Shown here piece after piece: positions 22,701 through 34,860 of a stretch of DNA of 64,000 bases. The stretch covers positions 183,948,982 to 184,012,981 of the forward strand of contig NW_026947484.1 of the NCBI RefSeq assembly GCF_034190915.1. The letters run 5' to 3'. The stretch is from Cavia porcellus (taxonomy: Eukaryota > Chordata > Mammalia > Rodentia > Caviidae). Position 1 is the stretch's first letter. Each line of letters starts with the position of its first letter. Under the pieces are notes generated by a model, which did not search any database, had not been told where the DNA came from, and saw only the letters and a list, made by a program, of their open reading frames with translations. The position numbers and the translations under genes were made by a program.

Positions 22701-23755
22701 GTTTTAAAGTTTGTTTGCAAGAAAGATAGAAGAAAACCAACTTGTAGTACTCATTTGAAAATCATGACTAAATTTTACAACAGAAATCCTGAAAGACAAA
22801 AAAACATTACCCTTTAAAATCCACTCATGTATGAAATTGGATTTGTATTTGTTGAGCCTGTGCATGTGATAGTAATTTATCTGAAGTACACGTTTATTTA
22901 CACAAGTATTTATACCTGCACTGTAGTTATAGCCACTAATGAAGCTGAGTTATTTGAGATAAGCAAATATGTTATCAGAGTTTCAGAAATAATATGCTTT
23001 ATGTTAACATGGTTGTAATTATACTTTAAAGGCACAAAATAATTCAAGGAAAATGTTATATAAAAGATATTAGTAGACTGAATTATTTTAATTTATTTTT
23101 CATGAATGGAATACTAACAGTTGAGGAAAGTATATTTCAAGCACATTAGAGCTAAGCCTCAAATGAAAATTTCATTATGCTTGTGTTTAATGGTAGACTG
23201 GTAGCACTATGCACTGCTTTCCACACATTACTTCTCATTTAGATAATTAAATGTCTTAAAATATAAATCTCTTCTTGTTTTTTTTCAGGGTTTTTACATA
23301 ATTATTTTTAGAAAATCTCATATTTTTCCTTCATCTAAATGTTTATTGCAGAGATGTTTGTGGATATGAATTATTTTTTCAAAGAAAACTTTGGACATTT
23401 TCAAACTTTTATATGCACTAAATTATTTGCATTTCATTTCTGCATGAATGGATGGACTAGAGGGAGCTAACAGTGAAGAAACTTCTAAATTTTCACTGCA
23501 TTTGACTGGAATAAGTGTTTTTCTCCACCATGTATTTTCATTCAGAATGTCTAGTGACTCTATCCTTATTTCTTCTTTTATCTCAGATAAAGAAAGGAGT
23601 AGTAAATATGTCACTATGGAATATTTATCAAAATGTTGGAGAAATGGATGGATATTAATGAGAGAGTTGACATTAGAATATTTTTCCTGCTTGTGTCCAG
23701 ATGTGGCTAGGAAACAATCTATTAACTTATATAGTGTAAAGCCTCTGAGTAGACT
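22701..23755. other. unassigned AT-rich sequence
   Basis: No gene recognised. The 202-codon open frame at 23448-24053 (+, stop included) is largely the translation of the CCCTT microsatellite and is not a gene. Confidence 0.5.
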
Positions 23756-23795
23756 TTTTGCTTTTCATCTTTTCTTTTCTTTTCTTTTTTTTTTC

Positions 23796-23865
23796 CCCTT
23801 CCCTTCCCTTCCCTTCCCTTCCCTTCCCTTCCCTTCCCTTCCCTTCCCTTCCCTTCCCTTCCCTT
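23796..23865 (+). repeat. (CCCTT)14 microsatellite
   Basis: 14 perfect pentanucleotide units, preceded by a ttttc/poly(T) pyrimidine tract from about 23765. Confidence 0.97.
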
Positions 23866-24021
23866 CTTTTCTTTTTGTAAAATTTCACCTGCCCAAGTTT
23901 GGTTCATTATTAGTAACTTACAATAGACCTTATTTGTATATCATAAGACATTCTAACAATGTCAGCTTTGTGTTCAGGGTTAAATACCATGTAGCATGTT
24001 GCATGTTCTTTCAGCCAGTCT

Positions 24022-24300
24022 TCTGCAATAGTTTTCTCATTGCTCAGACATAATACCCGACACCCATAAATTTAAGGAGGAGTTTCATTCGGCTCATGGC
24101 TTCATATAATTCAGTCATGGTTACCTGGTTCCAAGGCAAAAGTGGAAGAGCTTGGCAGAACAAATATGTTCAGTCCACAGTGACCAGGAAACAGTGTGAG
24201 AAAACTGTTCCAGAAAGGGAGGTGCCGGGATCCATACAGAGCAGTAGTGATGAAGCTTTGGCACATGCATTGTTTTTCTTTTAAGACAAAAGATGCTAAT
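24022..24300 (+). repeat. Medium-reiterated interspersed repeat, copy 3
   Basis: Has the front half of the family at 19326: 'ttctcattgctcagacataatacc', 'aaggaggagtttcattcggctc', 'catggcttcatataattcagtc', 'aagtggaagagcttggcaga'. Confidence 0.55.
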
Positions 24301-24780
24301 GTATGAGTTGTTTTTCCTGAGCTAAAACCTCAGCATTGAAGTTTAATCAGTGTTGCCACTTAGTGAGAAGTAAGTGGGCACTTCAGGTTGTAGCTTTGGC
24401 ACTGGTCTCTGACACAAGATGTGCAAGGTCCCCTCTCTGTGACTCACCCAGACAAACCTGGAACTCTGCTGTAGAAATCTCCTAAAGTTTTTTGATCCAT
24501 TTAGATTGATACAACACAATTTTCGGTCCAGATAGCTTTTCAGTATCTCTGGGTTTCATGATATGAAGTATCCAGAGGGTTAACAGTATCTAGCTGGGTC
24601 TCCTCTGGTCCAGATCTGTCTTATGTCTTCTTCATGTTTAGACTTGCATTTTGGGTTTGTGGAAATACATCATTGGAATAAAATAAACCTTTATAAAATC
24701 ACATAACATCAGGGAGTGCATAGCATCTATACCATGTCACTGATGATGTCAGGCTTGATCACATGATGAGATAGTATTTA
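24301..24780. other. unassigned sequence
   Basis: Nothing recognised. Confidence 0.4.
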
Positions 24781-24789
24781 ACCAGTTTT

Positions 24790-24948
24790 GTCTTTTTTTA
24801 TTTTTTTAAATAGGGTCTCACTATGCAGTTCAGGCTCTCCTGAAACTCACTTTGTAGCCCTGGCAAGCATTGAACTCTTGCAGCTATTTTCCTGCCTCAG
24901 CCTCCCCAGTGCTGGGATTATAGGTGTGTATGACTATTCCTGAATGTG
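24790..24948 (-). mobile_element. B1-type SINE (7SL derived), antisense
   Basis: The RC of a monomeric B1: a T-rich tail, 'gtctcactatgcagttcagg', 'ctcactttgtagccctggc', 'cctgcctcagcctccccagt', 'gctgggattataggtgtg'. TSD accagtttt at 24781-24789 and 24949-24957. Confidence 0.93.
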
Positions 24949-24959
24949 ACCAGTTTTTC

Positions 24960-25256
24960 CACTGCAAATTTGGTATTTTCTACCTGCCTTATTCTGTTCT
25001 GCAGAAGCAAGTCATTAAGTCTATTTATTTTACCCTGATTATAGTTCAGGATTAAGCGCCATTTCTGGATGTGGTTATGTGCATATATTTGGAATTCTTC
25101 CTTGAGAAAATTAGCCCTCCATTTATTTGTCTATGCAATGATATGTTTATAGCAACATAAACTAATTTTTAAAAATGTTTTTGTTACAATCCTATAAGTA
25201 GTATTTTAATTTTTTATTCTTTTCAGTTACTGCATATTACTATGCAAGTGTCACTA
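24960..25256. other. unassigned sequence
   Basis: Nothing recognised. Confidence 0.4.
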
Positions 25257-25271
25257 GAATAGGCTGATTTT

Positions 25272-25373
25272 TTTTTTTTGTCTTTTTCATTTTTATTGGT
25301 ACCAGGGATCGAACTCACGACTGCCTGCTTCCAAGGCAGGCGCTTATGCCGCTGAGCTAAATCCCCAGCCCCT
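25272..25373 (-). mobile_element. ID-like SINE, antisense
   Basis: A T-rich tail, 'ggtaccagggatcgaactca', and the anticodon arm with one change (ttccaag in the loop region), ending 'aaatccccagcccc'. Perfect 15-bp TSD gaataggctgatttt at 25257-25271 and 25374-25388. Confidence 0.95.
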
Positions 25374-25454
25374 GAATAGGCTGATTTTAATTCTTTCAGG
25401 AAAATACCAATGAAAGTATATGTAGATTAAATGGTAACCCTGTTTTTAGGTTTT

Positions 25455-25640
25455 TGTGGAAATGTCCTACTGACTTTCATAGTCTATATAAGTATTCCTT
25501 TCTCCCATTCTGTAGGCTGTCTCTTCATTCTGTTGTTTCCTTTCCTATGAAAAGGTTTTGACTTTGATATACAAAGCCATTTGCAAGTTCTTGCTGTTTT
25601 TCCCTGAGCTATTTATTTTAGTGGTCAAATTTTGCTTGTT
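25455..25640 (-). mobile_element. Ancient LINE-1 fragment, antisense
   Basis: 'cccattctgtaggctgtctcttcattctgttg...gaaaaggttttgactttgat' is the RC of old L1 ORF2 C-terminal sequence. Confidence 0.65.
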
Positions 25641-26200
25641 TGGGCCATTTGGAAATTTTTCCAGGTCAGATTGTGTGCTTTTTGGATGTAATTCTATCCA
25701 TCTGTTTTTTGAACACTTTGTTATAATATGACCTGCAAAAAATGATCTGCAAACTTTGGTGGATCGTTCCAGAAATATACTATTCATATTCTAAATTGTG
25801 CATTTTTCTGAGCAGCATGATGAAATTTTATGTCAGCCTGCTCCATCCCACCTAGGAAACAAATTATCCCTCTTTTTTTTTAGCATATCAACACTATATG
25901 TAGTTTGTATGTAATCATATATTATCAGGTATCCTGCTTATTATTTACTCAGTAATGGTGAGGTAGCAGTGCTAGCAATTTTGATATTCTATAGAGGAGA
26001 CAGAAAATGTTCCTTTTAGATGACATGGTTAAAGTTCTCTGTCTAATAGGGAAAAAATGTTTACTGAAGTGTTAAAAGGTATAGTAAGAACAAATCAGTC
26101 TACAAAATTGTGAAGAGGAAAGAAGAAATTTATGCTAGTCTTGCCATCACACTGAAACTACTAAAGTTATAATCATGGTGCACTATTAAAATGGGAAAAT
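25641..26200. other. unassigned sequence
   Basis: No gene recognised. The minus-strand 81-codon frame (25545-25787, stop included) overlaps the L1 relic and is not supported as a gene. Confidence 0.4.
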
Positions 26201-26600
26201 CATTAAATTTATGGGGGACCTGAAAATGCATTACAATTGACAGCAACACATTCCACCAGAAAGTTCTAAGCCTGTACAGAGTTCAGCAGGAGATTCTCTC
26301 CAGCAAGTGACCCCAAGGCATTTAATGCAAATAAGGGGTGGTTAAGCAGATTGAGGAGTAGGTTTGGATTGAAAAATACCAAAGTTAATAGGAGAGGCTG
26401 TGTCTGCCACTGAAAAGGCAGCTTTCACACTTACTGCATTGCTGGCCAAGCTGGTTAGTGAGAAAGTATGCCACTCCAAGCAAGTCTCCAGTGATGACAT
26501 ATCACGACGCCTATACCATTTACTTCCTTTCATCATCGCATGGAGCACTGTTCCATCTACACCATCACAACAAACAGAAAGGTGAGGACAAGGCACTAAG
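26200..26600 (+). other. short complex block with 62-codon open frame
   Basis: Sequence of higher complexity than the flanks. The plus frame at 26400-26585 reads MSATEKAAFTLTALLAKLVS at its start. It could be a fragment of a retrocopy, but no family is recognised and no hallmarks of retroposition were seen. Confidence 0.25.
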
Positions 26601-28734
26601 ATTTCGAGAGTGAGACTGTATCTATGTAGCTTTTAGTATCATATTGTTGTGTCTTATTATTGTTACTAATCTCTTATTCTGCCTATTTATGAATTAAAAT
26701 TTATTTTACATATATTTTGTATATAATACATATATACATATCTGAAAACATACTAGGTAGAGAGTTTGACATTAGTGGCAGTTACATTTGTCACTGGGGA
26801 GTCTTTGAATGTGTCCTCTTTCAATAATGTAGGACTACTCTATGTTTACAGCTGTGTACGGCATATTGTACTATTGTTTGATTTTTTTTCACTCAGTGTT
26901 ATTTTGGATATTTGTTTCTATTTATATATTTGCCTGTTCTAGTGCCAATACTATACTATCTAGATTGTTTCGATCTGTGTTAGGTGTAGCAATGTGTTAA
27001 TTTGAATATTATATACACTTTGAGTAAGCTGATCAATTTCCTTAAAAAGTTTACTGAAATTTTGTTTCAAAGGGTATTGACAAATTTTCATTTAAAATAA
27101 TTTGTAATTTGATAATTCTATGCCTTCTATTCGATTGCTTTTGTATATCTCTTTTTCCATTTCTTAAATTCTCAGAATGTTCATACTTTCAGAAAATAGA
27201 TACTATGTATGATTTGTTAGGTTTCTTATGTAACTCATAATTTCAAATGCCATTTTAAGTGATGTAGATTTTTAAAATTTCATTTTTTAATTAATTCAGA
27301 TATAGAAATATTTCATATATTTATATTTTATATATTAATATATTCCTTTACCATTTTGAATTGAGTTATTGTAGTAGGCATTAGTTTAGATTGCTTAGAC
27401 TTTGTTGGGTAAATAATCATGTCATTCATTTTTTAAAAATAAGTAATTTTGCATCCCTTTCCAAATTTTTTGGCTTTTTTAAGAAACGATTTAAAAATTT
27501 TGAATAAATTCATCTTTATGCAAATTTGTATTTTTATAGTGTTATTCATTAAAAGTCAATTTCTTTTTAAAGGAAATATATTAAACATTTTCTAAATGTT
27601 CCTATCAAAACCCATTTTGTAGAGTTTAGGCACACATTTAAAACAGCACAATATGGATAAATAGCATCAAGTGTGGCATTACATGCGTGATTGATCAAAT
27701 CAAAAATTGAATAGGAGCTCGATGTAGCTCAGAATATCTTGTACTTGTTTCATAAATTTCATTATTAGGAGCAGAAAATGACACAACTTTCATCACTATG
27801 TGATGATGTAAAATCCTAAAATAAACTAAACTTACCTACAGTGGAATAGTTCAACCTGGAAGGTAGGTTAAATCTAACCTCTACTTTCAGAGAAAATAAG
27901 GTGATCTATCAACTACTGATCCCAATACATCTTTCCAAAGTGGAATTGTTCTTCTCACACTAATACATGTGCTGTGCCCATCACTGGATGAAATGGGCAC
28001 GTTTATTGGGTGCCGTGCTCACCCTCCGGTGCAATGTAAGTCCTTGTATACAGTACAGAAAACAATTATTCTTTCCTTTTCACATACGATTTATTGAGGA
28101 GCTATTAGAATGAGAAAAAGAATCTTTGTCAGTAGTTTGTATTTATTACTTTACTTGAACTTTAAAGGAAATTCTAGCTGAAAGTGACTTCCTGGAGATG
28201 ACACATCTAGAGTGTAAAACAGAAGGTATTCAGAAAAAAAAGTCAGGAAAAATAATAGCTATTGGGTGCTAAAGTTCTCAGGTCAAGTACTTTGCAGTTT
28301 CAATGCATGAGTTTCAGCAGAGTTTAAATTTTTTTCTTTAAAAAAGTTATAAAATTGGGAAAGGGACCTGTGAGAAAGTGCAGGAGCTCTGTGGAGTGAA
28401 GTCATTAGGTAAAGATTCTAGAACTAGAAGTCTAGATTCTCTATCCTGGGCTGTCTGTTGATATTGCGTGGTTGGGTAGTCCTTAGACATATAAGCAAAA
28501 TGTTGCTACATATTACTTATTTGAGTTTCTTTTGATTCTTTTAGATCAAAATTTTTTAGATGTATGATATTAATTTTCAAGCATTTGGAGATTTTTTCTA
28601 CTGTCCTTTGCTTATTAATTTCTAGTTTCTTATTGTAATAAAATGTATTCTACATGATTTAAGCTCTTTTAAATTTAAAAAGATTTGCTTTATGGCTTAG
28701 AATATATTTTATATCAGTAAATGATCCAAGGATG
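26601..28734. other. unassigned, very AT-rich
   Basis: About 2.1 kb of AT-rich sequence with no gene or confidently named repeat. Confidence 0.4.
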
Positions 28735-29260
28735 CTTGGGAATGAAAATTTGTAGTCTCCTTTTGCATTCCTAGGTATACATCTAAAAGAAATGAAATCA
28801 GTATACTGAAGAAATGTCCACATCCCTGTGTTCATCACTGTGCAACTCACAGTAGCTAAGATATAAAATCAATCTAAGTTTCCATAGAAAAGGAAATGGA
28901 GAAACATCGGTACACATGCACAGTAGAATATTATATAGTCATGAAAAGATAAATTCTGCTACTTGCAGCAGTATGGATGAAACTAGAAGACATGCTACAG
29001 TAAATAAGCCAGACAGAAAAAGGAAAATATACTGCTATGTGATTTCACTTATGTGTAGAATTTATAAATACTGTAGATAGATTGGTCAAAGTTATATGCT
29101 TTCAATCATAAAATGAATATGAGGTGTATTGTACAGCATGCTGATTATAGTTAATAATATTTTATTGATTGCTTGAAATGTGGAAAAAGATCAATATCTG
29201 AAAATTCTTTAATAGCTTTAAAACAAGACCAAATAAACAATCAGTAATGTTCTATGAACA
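28735..29260 (+). mobile_element. Old LINE-1 3' end, sense
   Basis: The classic end-of-ORF2/3'UTR order: 'tatacatctaaaagaaatgaaatcagtata', 'cagtagctaagatataaaatcaatc', 'gtatggatgaaactagaagacat', 'aataagccagacagaaaaa', 'gtgatttcacttatgtgtag', 'gtacagcatgctgattatagttaataata'. Confidence 0.85.
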
Positions 29261-29439
29261 ATTATTTAATCAGGTTAAAATAAGAAAAAAATAATAAAAT
29301 TATAAAAAATAATATGTCAACATTTTTCTTTCATGAAATTAATGCTCAATTTATTGTAGGAACAGTAATTTATTGTGTGATACAGAAAGGGAAGGGATAC
29401 GGAAAATGACAAACTAGCATGAGTCTAGCTTACTCCAGA

Positions 29440-30170
29440 AAAATGGTTATTGGCACAAATTCAAGCAAATAAACACTGTCAAGGTTGTGGGGAAAAGGAA
29501 AATTCTACTTTCCTTTTGAGAATATGAATTAATGCAGCCATTATAGAAATTGATATGAGAATTCCTCAGAAACCTAGAAATTCCATTTGACCCCAGTATG
29601 GATCTCCAGATTTCTTCCTGAAAGGGCTGAAGGCATATTACAGTGATACTTACGTAACCCATGTTTACCGCAGTACTTCTTATGATAGCTAAAACATGGG
29701 AATAATCAGCATGCTTTCAAACAGATGAATGTATTCAGAGCATATCACTATACATTCTTATGAATATACTACTCATAAGCACATTTTTATTCTTATATTG
29801 TACTCTAATGAGGCTTTACTCAGTGATAAAGGAAGATAAATTTGAGGCACTCAAAGAAAATGGGTGCATCTTGAGACCGAAATATTAGTTATGTAAATCA
29901 CACCAACAAGGTTACATATTTCATTGTTTCTTTTATATGAGAAATACAAAAGGTGAATAATTTAAAAGAAAAATAAAATGTAGATTCTAGGAAACAGGAA
30001 GATTGACTTTGTGGAGGTGGCAGGGTACCTGATATGGGGTGGGTAAGAGAGAGGATGGAAAGAGAAAACAAAAAGGACCAATCCACAGTATGCCTATGTA
30101 CAGTTCCCCATATGTATGCATCCATTATGTAGCCAAGAATGTAGTAATATAAAAAGGAAGAAGAAAAAAT
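29440..30170 (+). mobile_element. LINE-1 3' part, sense
   Basis: A second sense L1 3' region: 'gtcaaggttgtggggaaaagg' (29478), 'aaatgaattaatgcagccatt'-like sequence (29525-29545), 'aattcctcagaaacctagaaattcc' (29560), 'gatagctaaaacatggga' (29685), 'tgaggctttactcagtgataaagg' (29808), then the 3'UTR. It follows another old L1 but repeats earlier ORF2 sequence, so it is a separate insertion or a duplication. Confidence 0.75.
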
Positions 30171-30919
30171 AATTCTGGATTTTTTTTGAAAGAATGGGAA
30201 AGGAAAAACAACAAGAAAATAATGGAGAGAAAATCAGAAGAGGAAGAAAGGAAGGAAAGAGTCTTAGGTCACCCATTTAACTGATTTTTACCCATCAGAA
30301 ACATGATTTACCCTTATCCACACTATCCCTAAAATTTAGTTGCTTCTTATTTCACATTATAGCTTGGGTTGTGGCCTAGCCTACTACTCTTAGCTCCATA
30401 AGTGAAATCTATTGATTCTGTTCTGCTACCATATTGACTACAGTTTGCAAAATGGTGCTTAAATATCTTTCTTCCCAGGAGAACTGGTGACATATGAAAA
30501 TTGTCCCAAGAGACTTGAATTACTGGTTTATTTTATGGTGACATTTAGTCACTCTGACAAGAGCTTAATTATATGTTCGTCCATAAAACTTGTCTCTGAC
30601 AAAATGTATAAATCAAATCAATGAAAGCACTATAAGCTATTAGTTTTTCATTTTGGTTGGCATCTCTGATGTTCATTAATAATTTAGTACATTTGTAGAC
30701 AATGATGAAGACAACCCCATTATGGCTGGGACTGTTTTTTCCCAGAGGATGTATTAGGCAGATGCTTATCTCTAATACAGTTAAACCTACTGTCACAAGT
30801 CTCTACTTTGTCCTACTATTAAAGTGACACAGATATCTCATGTTAGTTTACATTATAAATATGCACAATATATTGCTATACATTTGTAGTACAAAGGAAA
30901 GAGCATTATAGCCATTAGA
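30171..30919. other. unassigned sequence
   Basis: Nothing recognised beyond A-rich/GGAA-rich low complexity at 30155-30260. Confidence 0.4.
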
Positions 30920-31080
30920 AGTTATATCTGAAGTCCCAATTCTGTCAGTAGTAAGTCCTCTGAGGTATATAAATCATTTTCCTATTTAGATCTTAGTTTT
31001 CTCATCTACAGAGCCATAGTGTTAACTTAGATAAACTCGAAAGGTCTTTCAAGTACTAAACTCATGATACTTTGTGTATT
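30920..31080 (+). mobile_element. MIR relic
   Basis: 'gaagtcccaattctgtcagtagtaagtc...cttagttttctcatctacagagccatagtg' follows the MIR core order (unspliced tRNA-like middle, then 'cctcagtttcctcatctgtaaaatg'). Confidence 0.6.
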
Positions 31081-31434
31081 GTCAAGTCCCTACTATGAAT
31101 GAAAGTGATAAATAGAAATTATTCTTTCTCATTAATACCATGTCTTGCCCAATTCTACTTGCTTTCTCTATTTTGGTCTTGCAGGTACATTAATTTTGAG
31201 ACTGTATTTGGGCTACTTGAAACTTATGTAGTTTTTATGTTAATAAAATAATTGAAGTCAAGTTGAGAATAATCCACCTGCAAAAACACCATTTAATTTT
31301 TTAAAATTTCAGTTTGTTATTGGAATACAGCAGTTTTTCTAACATCCCCAAATATGATGAAGCAAATGAGGTGGAAGGTAAAAAGAAAAACAAGGAAATG
31401 AATGAAGGGGCAAAGAGTCTTAATTTGTTTTATC

Positions 31435-31730
31435 TAATTAACATTTGTAAAATAACTACAATGTGCTAAGTATTGTGTTAGTTGCTGTTCTAATAAATGA
31501 AGCTACAAGGATCAGTAAAATCATTTTAGTCCTACTCTTAAATAACATATGGCCTGCTGCAAGAAGTGACTTAAATATAATGTGCAAGCAGCATTCAGTT
31601 TTTCTGAGTTCTTACAATGTGCCAAGTCATTGCTAAACGTTTCAAAGTATTATCTCATTATCCAAACAGACGCATAAGTAGGGGTTACTTTCTTCACACT
31701 TTTTTTATTCAGCTGAAAAGACAGGTAGCA
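31435..31730 (+). mobile_element. MIR/L2-type relics
   Basis: Two short passages, 'ctacaatgtgctaagtattgtgttagttgctg' (31458) and 'cttacaatgtgccaagtcattgctaaacg...tattatctcattatcc' (31611), match the conserved MIR/L2 3' core. The second continues to 'attcagctgaaaagacagg'. The 122-codon plus frame 31617-31982 (stop included) begins inside it and is not supported as a gene. Confidence 0.55.
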
Positions 31731-32434
31731 GTAGGGCAGTCACAACCACGCTGTCCTCATGGACTTTGCTGTCTCGTGGCTCTTTATATCTTTTTCATCT
31801 TCTCTTCAACTATGTGTACTTCACATTCACATTTCAGAAAAGAAAGAAACCTGGATAATTTTAATGTGAGTATTTTTGCTAACAGCTTTGTGCTAGGTCA
31901 TTTTGTTTGCTTTTGGATTTTGCTCAAAGTACAGAACAGAGGCTTGAGACAGATGTCTGCTTTCTGGTGGAATCATGTATGACAAGGAAGCAGGGCAGTG
32001 TGGTGTAGAAATGACTATTATTTTAAGGAGGTAAAATTCCACGAGAGTTTGTTGCATGCATTAAACCGTATGCTTGGTGCCTCAGTTCAAACGATATGCA
32101 TGCGTTTTCAATAATGGCATGGAATATACTTGAGAATTGATCACAGTTATATATGATCCAAAATCTGTAAGAAATACTGTGTAAGGGTAAGAAACCGCTC
32201 AAAGAGGAAAAGTAATTAGGATAGAGAAAGGAGGAAAGAAGAAAGGGAAAAGGAAAAGACATAAATTTATGTATATATTTATGTATGTATATATATATGT
32301 ATATGTATACACACATACATACATAAGATAGCTAAAATGATTATACTGCTAATTGTATTAGCTATTGAAAAAGAACAATTTATTCATATGAATAGATCAA
32401 TTTTACACATCTATATCTGTTGTTCTAAGCAACC
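31731..32434. other. unassigned, with TA/GTAT-rich microsatellite
   Basis: No gene recognised. 32265-32325 is a mixed (TATG/TA/CATA)n simple repeat; 32220-32260 is purine-rich. Confidence 0.5.
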
Positions 32435-32600
32435 CTTTTGAAGGTAACAATATGCAATATTAAAACCATTGCCAAATTCCTATCATCTTGTTTTGTAAAC
32501 CTTACTGTTATTGTATTGAGTTTTTTGTTACTATTTGTTTGTCTTTGGATTTTTGTTTTTCTTTTCTGTGTATTTTTTCTCTTAAAAAAAAAAAGAATTG
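32435..32600 (+). mobile_element. LINE-1 3' terminus, sense
   Basis: Closely parallels 9545-9735: 'aacaatatgcaatattaaaaccattgcc...cctatcatcttgttttg...tttgtttttcttttctgtgtattttttctcttaaaaaaaaaaa'. Only the extreme 3' end is present. Confidence 0.85.
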
Positions 32601-34163
32601 AGTACAGCTAAGTGCTATAGAGGAGCATGTAAAACACCCCCTTACAAAATAAGTGGTTATCATTGCAAGCAATTTAAATGAAGGTATTTTCCAAGAGAAA
32701 TGAAATTCAGTGGAAATATATGTAACACTGATTATGCCAGAAGCATTTCTGGTACAATTTGAAAAGTTCTTTTGGATTTGAGATGTGATCAACATGGAGT
32801 TCTTTTAAAAATGCTCACACATTTATGTTCATATATTTTTGTCCTCTTTCGAATATTTCTTCTTCCAAGTCAAAACCAGTTAGAACTGTAGGTTTAATTT
32901 TGTCATTTGGAGAGTGGAGGTTCCGGAATTCAAAGTTATGCGAATCTTCAGAACTACTGGATACAATCTACATGAGATCACAGACCTTGTTCCTAGTGCA
33001 TTGTCTGAGGGGTCTATGTCAGAAGATTCTTAGGGTTCTGAGGTATGTTTTTTCATCATGTTGAATTGAATCATTAGAGATAATGTTTCAGGAATAGATT
33101 TTATGGAGAGTAATACTGTGAATTCATTTGCATCAAAGTGTGTATTTCTTCCTGGGTGATACTGAGTCAAGACTTTACAAACCCAATGCATAAGAACAGT
33201 TCTTGGATGTGGAAGGTGCAGCATTTTAGGCTGATAGAAGCAAATGAGCATAGAGTTTGTGTACAAAGCTCTAACAGAAGTTGTACATATTTTTCTTAGA
33301 TTGAATTACTTCACATTTGTCTTTATCTGGAAAATTTATAAAATGCCAAATGTCTTTTTAAAATAATATACAAATATTTGTTTACTCTTTATATCCTTGA
33401 AATACTCATGATTTGAAGTTATATTTTTCAAGCTTATTTCCTTCTTCCTGTCTGTTCATAAAAATAATTAATATAAATTCCACAGATGTCTGTGAGATTC
33501 CTACTATGAATAAGGTGTTCTATTGTACGTGAGCAAGGCAGTGGTCTTGCCTTCAGAAGCTTTCCTGTAGGCTTGTTTATAATTCATAGAGAAAGACTAA
33601 AAAAGCCACAATGTGTAGGAACAACAACAGCCAAAGAGTTGCACAGTTAGCTGTCTTTCATTAATTCATCACTTTCTTTTTCTTGTATCTAACAGTCCTC
33701 CTATATCTTTATGTGAAGGAATACATTGTAAGACATTCTAAGGATGTGTAAAATCAGGATAGTACTGCTATATAGATATTATATTTATATCTTACATATT
33801 ATATTATATATATTTTCCAATATATATATACCTATGGTAAACTCTAATTCAAAAATAGGCAAAGTGAGAAACTAATAACATAGTTAAATGAATATCTCAA
33901 CTTGCAGAGTATGAAATCATTTTTTTCATTCTTTCTCATGGCACTAATATAAAACTGACAATTTTCTCTTTCCACTCAAATAATTGTGTTTTTTTAAAAT
34001 TACCTTGGAGCATCAACTAACATTCTACAAGATTTTGGTTCTCTTTTTCTAACATGTAAAATTTGTTTACTTTTTTGATAGACAACTGTTTATATCTTGT
34101 AGGGAGCATGGTTATTCAGGACATTTTTTAAATTGTGAGATCTGTTAGATACCATTATTGGTG
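32601..34163. other. unassigned sequence
   Basis: No gene recognised. 33770-33835 is TA-rich. A passage at 33480-33560 is weakly MIR/L2-like. Confidence 0.4.
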
Positions 34164-34233
34164 CTATTGATCACAGGATATCAGAAGAGGAGATACATCT
34201 ATTGATCACAGGATATCAGAAGAGGAGGTATAT
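34164..34233. repeat. 35-bp tandem duplication
   Basis: Two copies of a unit beginning ctattgatcacaggatatca, 34164-34198 and 34199-34233, differing at two positions near the end of the unit. Confidence 0.95.
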
Positions 34234-34497
34234 TTCCACTCTCCAAGGTCCTATCAAAGAGAACACAAATTTGGGAATAGGTGGCACATGTGTGTTAATT
34301 TGAGTCACTCTTCCTGAGTTGATTGATAACTAAATAAAATTACCTTAAAACTCAATCCATAGTTTCACCTCCACCCAGTTTAGAAAAATGAAAAATGTAG
34401 AATCTATAAAAGAATCCAACAAAACATAATTAGTATGAGGACAAGACTCAGAATTACTGAGTATGCTACCTACCTCAAGAGTGGGATTCTCTAAGAC

Positions 34498-34860
34498 TGT
34501 ACTCTGAGGATAAAGCCTATGTTCCCCTCAAACTCACATGTTGAACCCCTAGCTTCTAATGTATTAATAGGAGGTGAACATTTTGGAATTCACTAAGCTC
34601 AGATGGCATCATGAAGATGGACTCTCACAATGTGATTTGTGTTGTTGTAAGACAAGGAGGCACCAGAGATTCCATTCTGCTTTCAGAGAACACATGGAGA
34701 TGGCAGATGTGTGCAAGTCAGAAAAAGGGTCACAAAAATAACTAAATGAGTTGCAGACTGTGCTAGACTCCCAGTCTCCAGAACTGTGAGAAACAACTGT
34801 CTGCTGTTTGAACCATCAAGTGCATGGTACTTTGTCTTAAAACTCAAGTTGACTACATGA
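34498..34860 (+). mobile_element. MaLR solo LTR (MLT1-type)
   Basis: Matches the MLT1 LTR order: 'ctcaaactcacatgttgaacccctagcttc', 'gaggtgaacattttggaa', 'gcagactgtgctagactcccagtctccagaactgtgagaaac', 'tgtctgctgtttgaaccatcaagtgcatggtactttgt'. Strongly diverged; ends not exact. Confidence 0.8.

Noticed and set aside
23448..24053. 202-codon plus-strand open frame (stop included)
   Set aside because: Much of it is a pentanucleotide microsatellite translated as a repetitive peptide; no domain, no start context, and the flanks are ordinary AT-rich DNA.
26283..26420. Histone-H2A-like reading ('VTPRHL') as a histone retrocopy
   Set aside because: Only a six-residue resemblance; the following residues do not match the histone fold and stops intervene.
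31617..31982. 122-codon plus-strand open frame (stop included)
   Set aside because: Begins inside a MIR/L2-type relic and shows no protein-family features.
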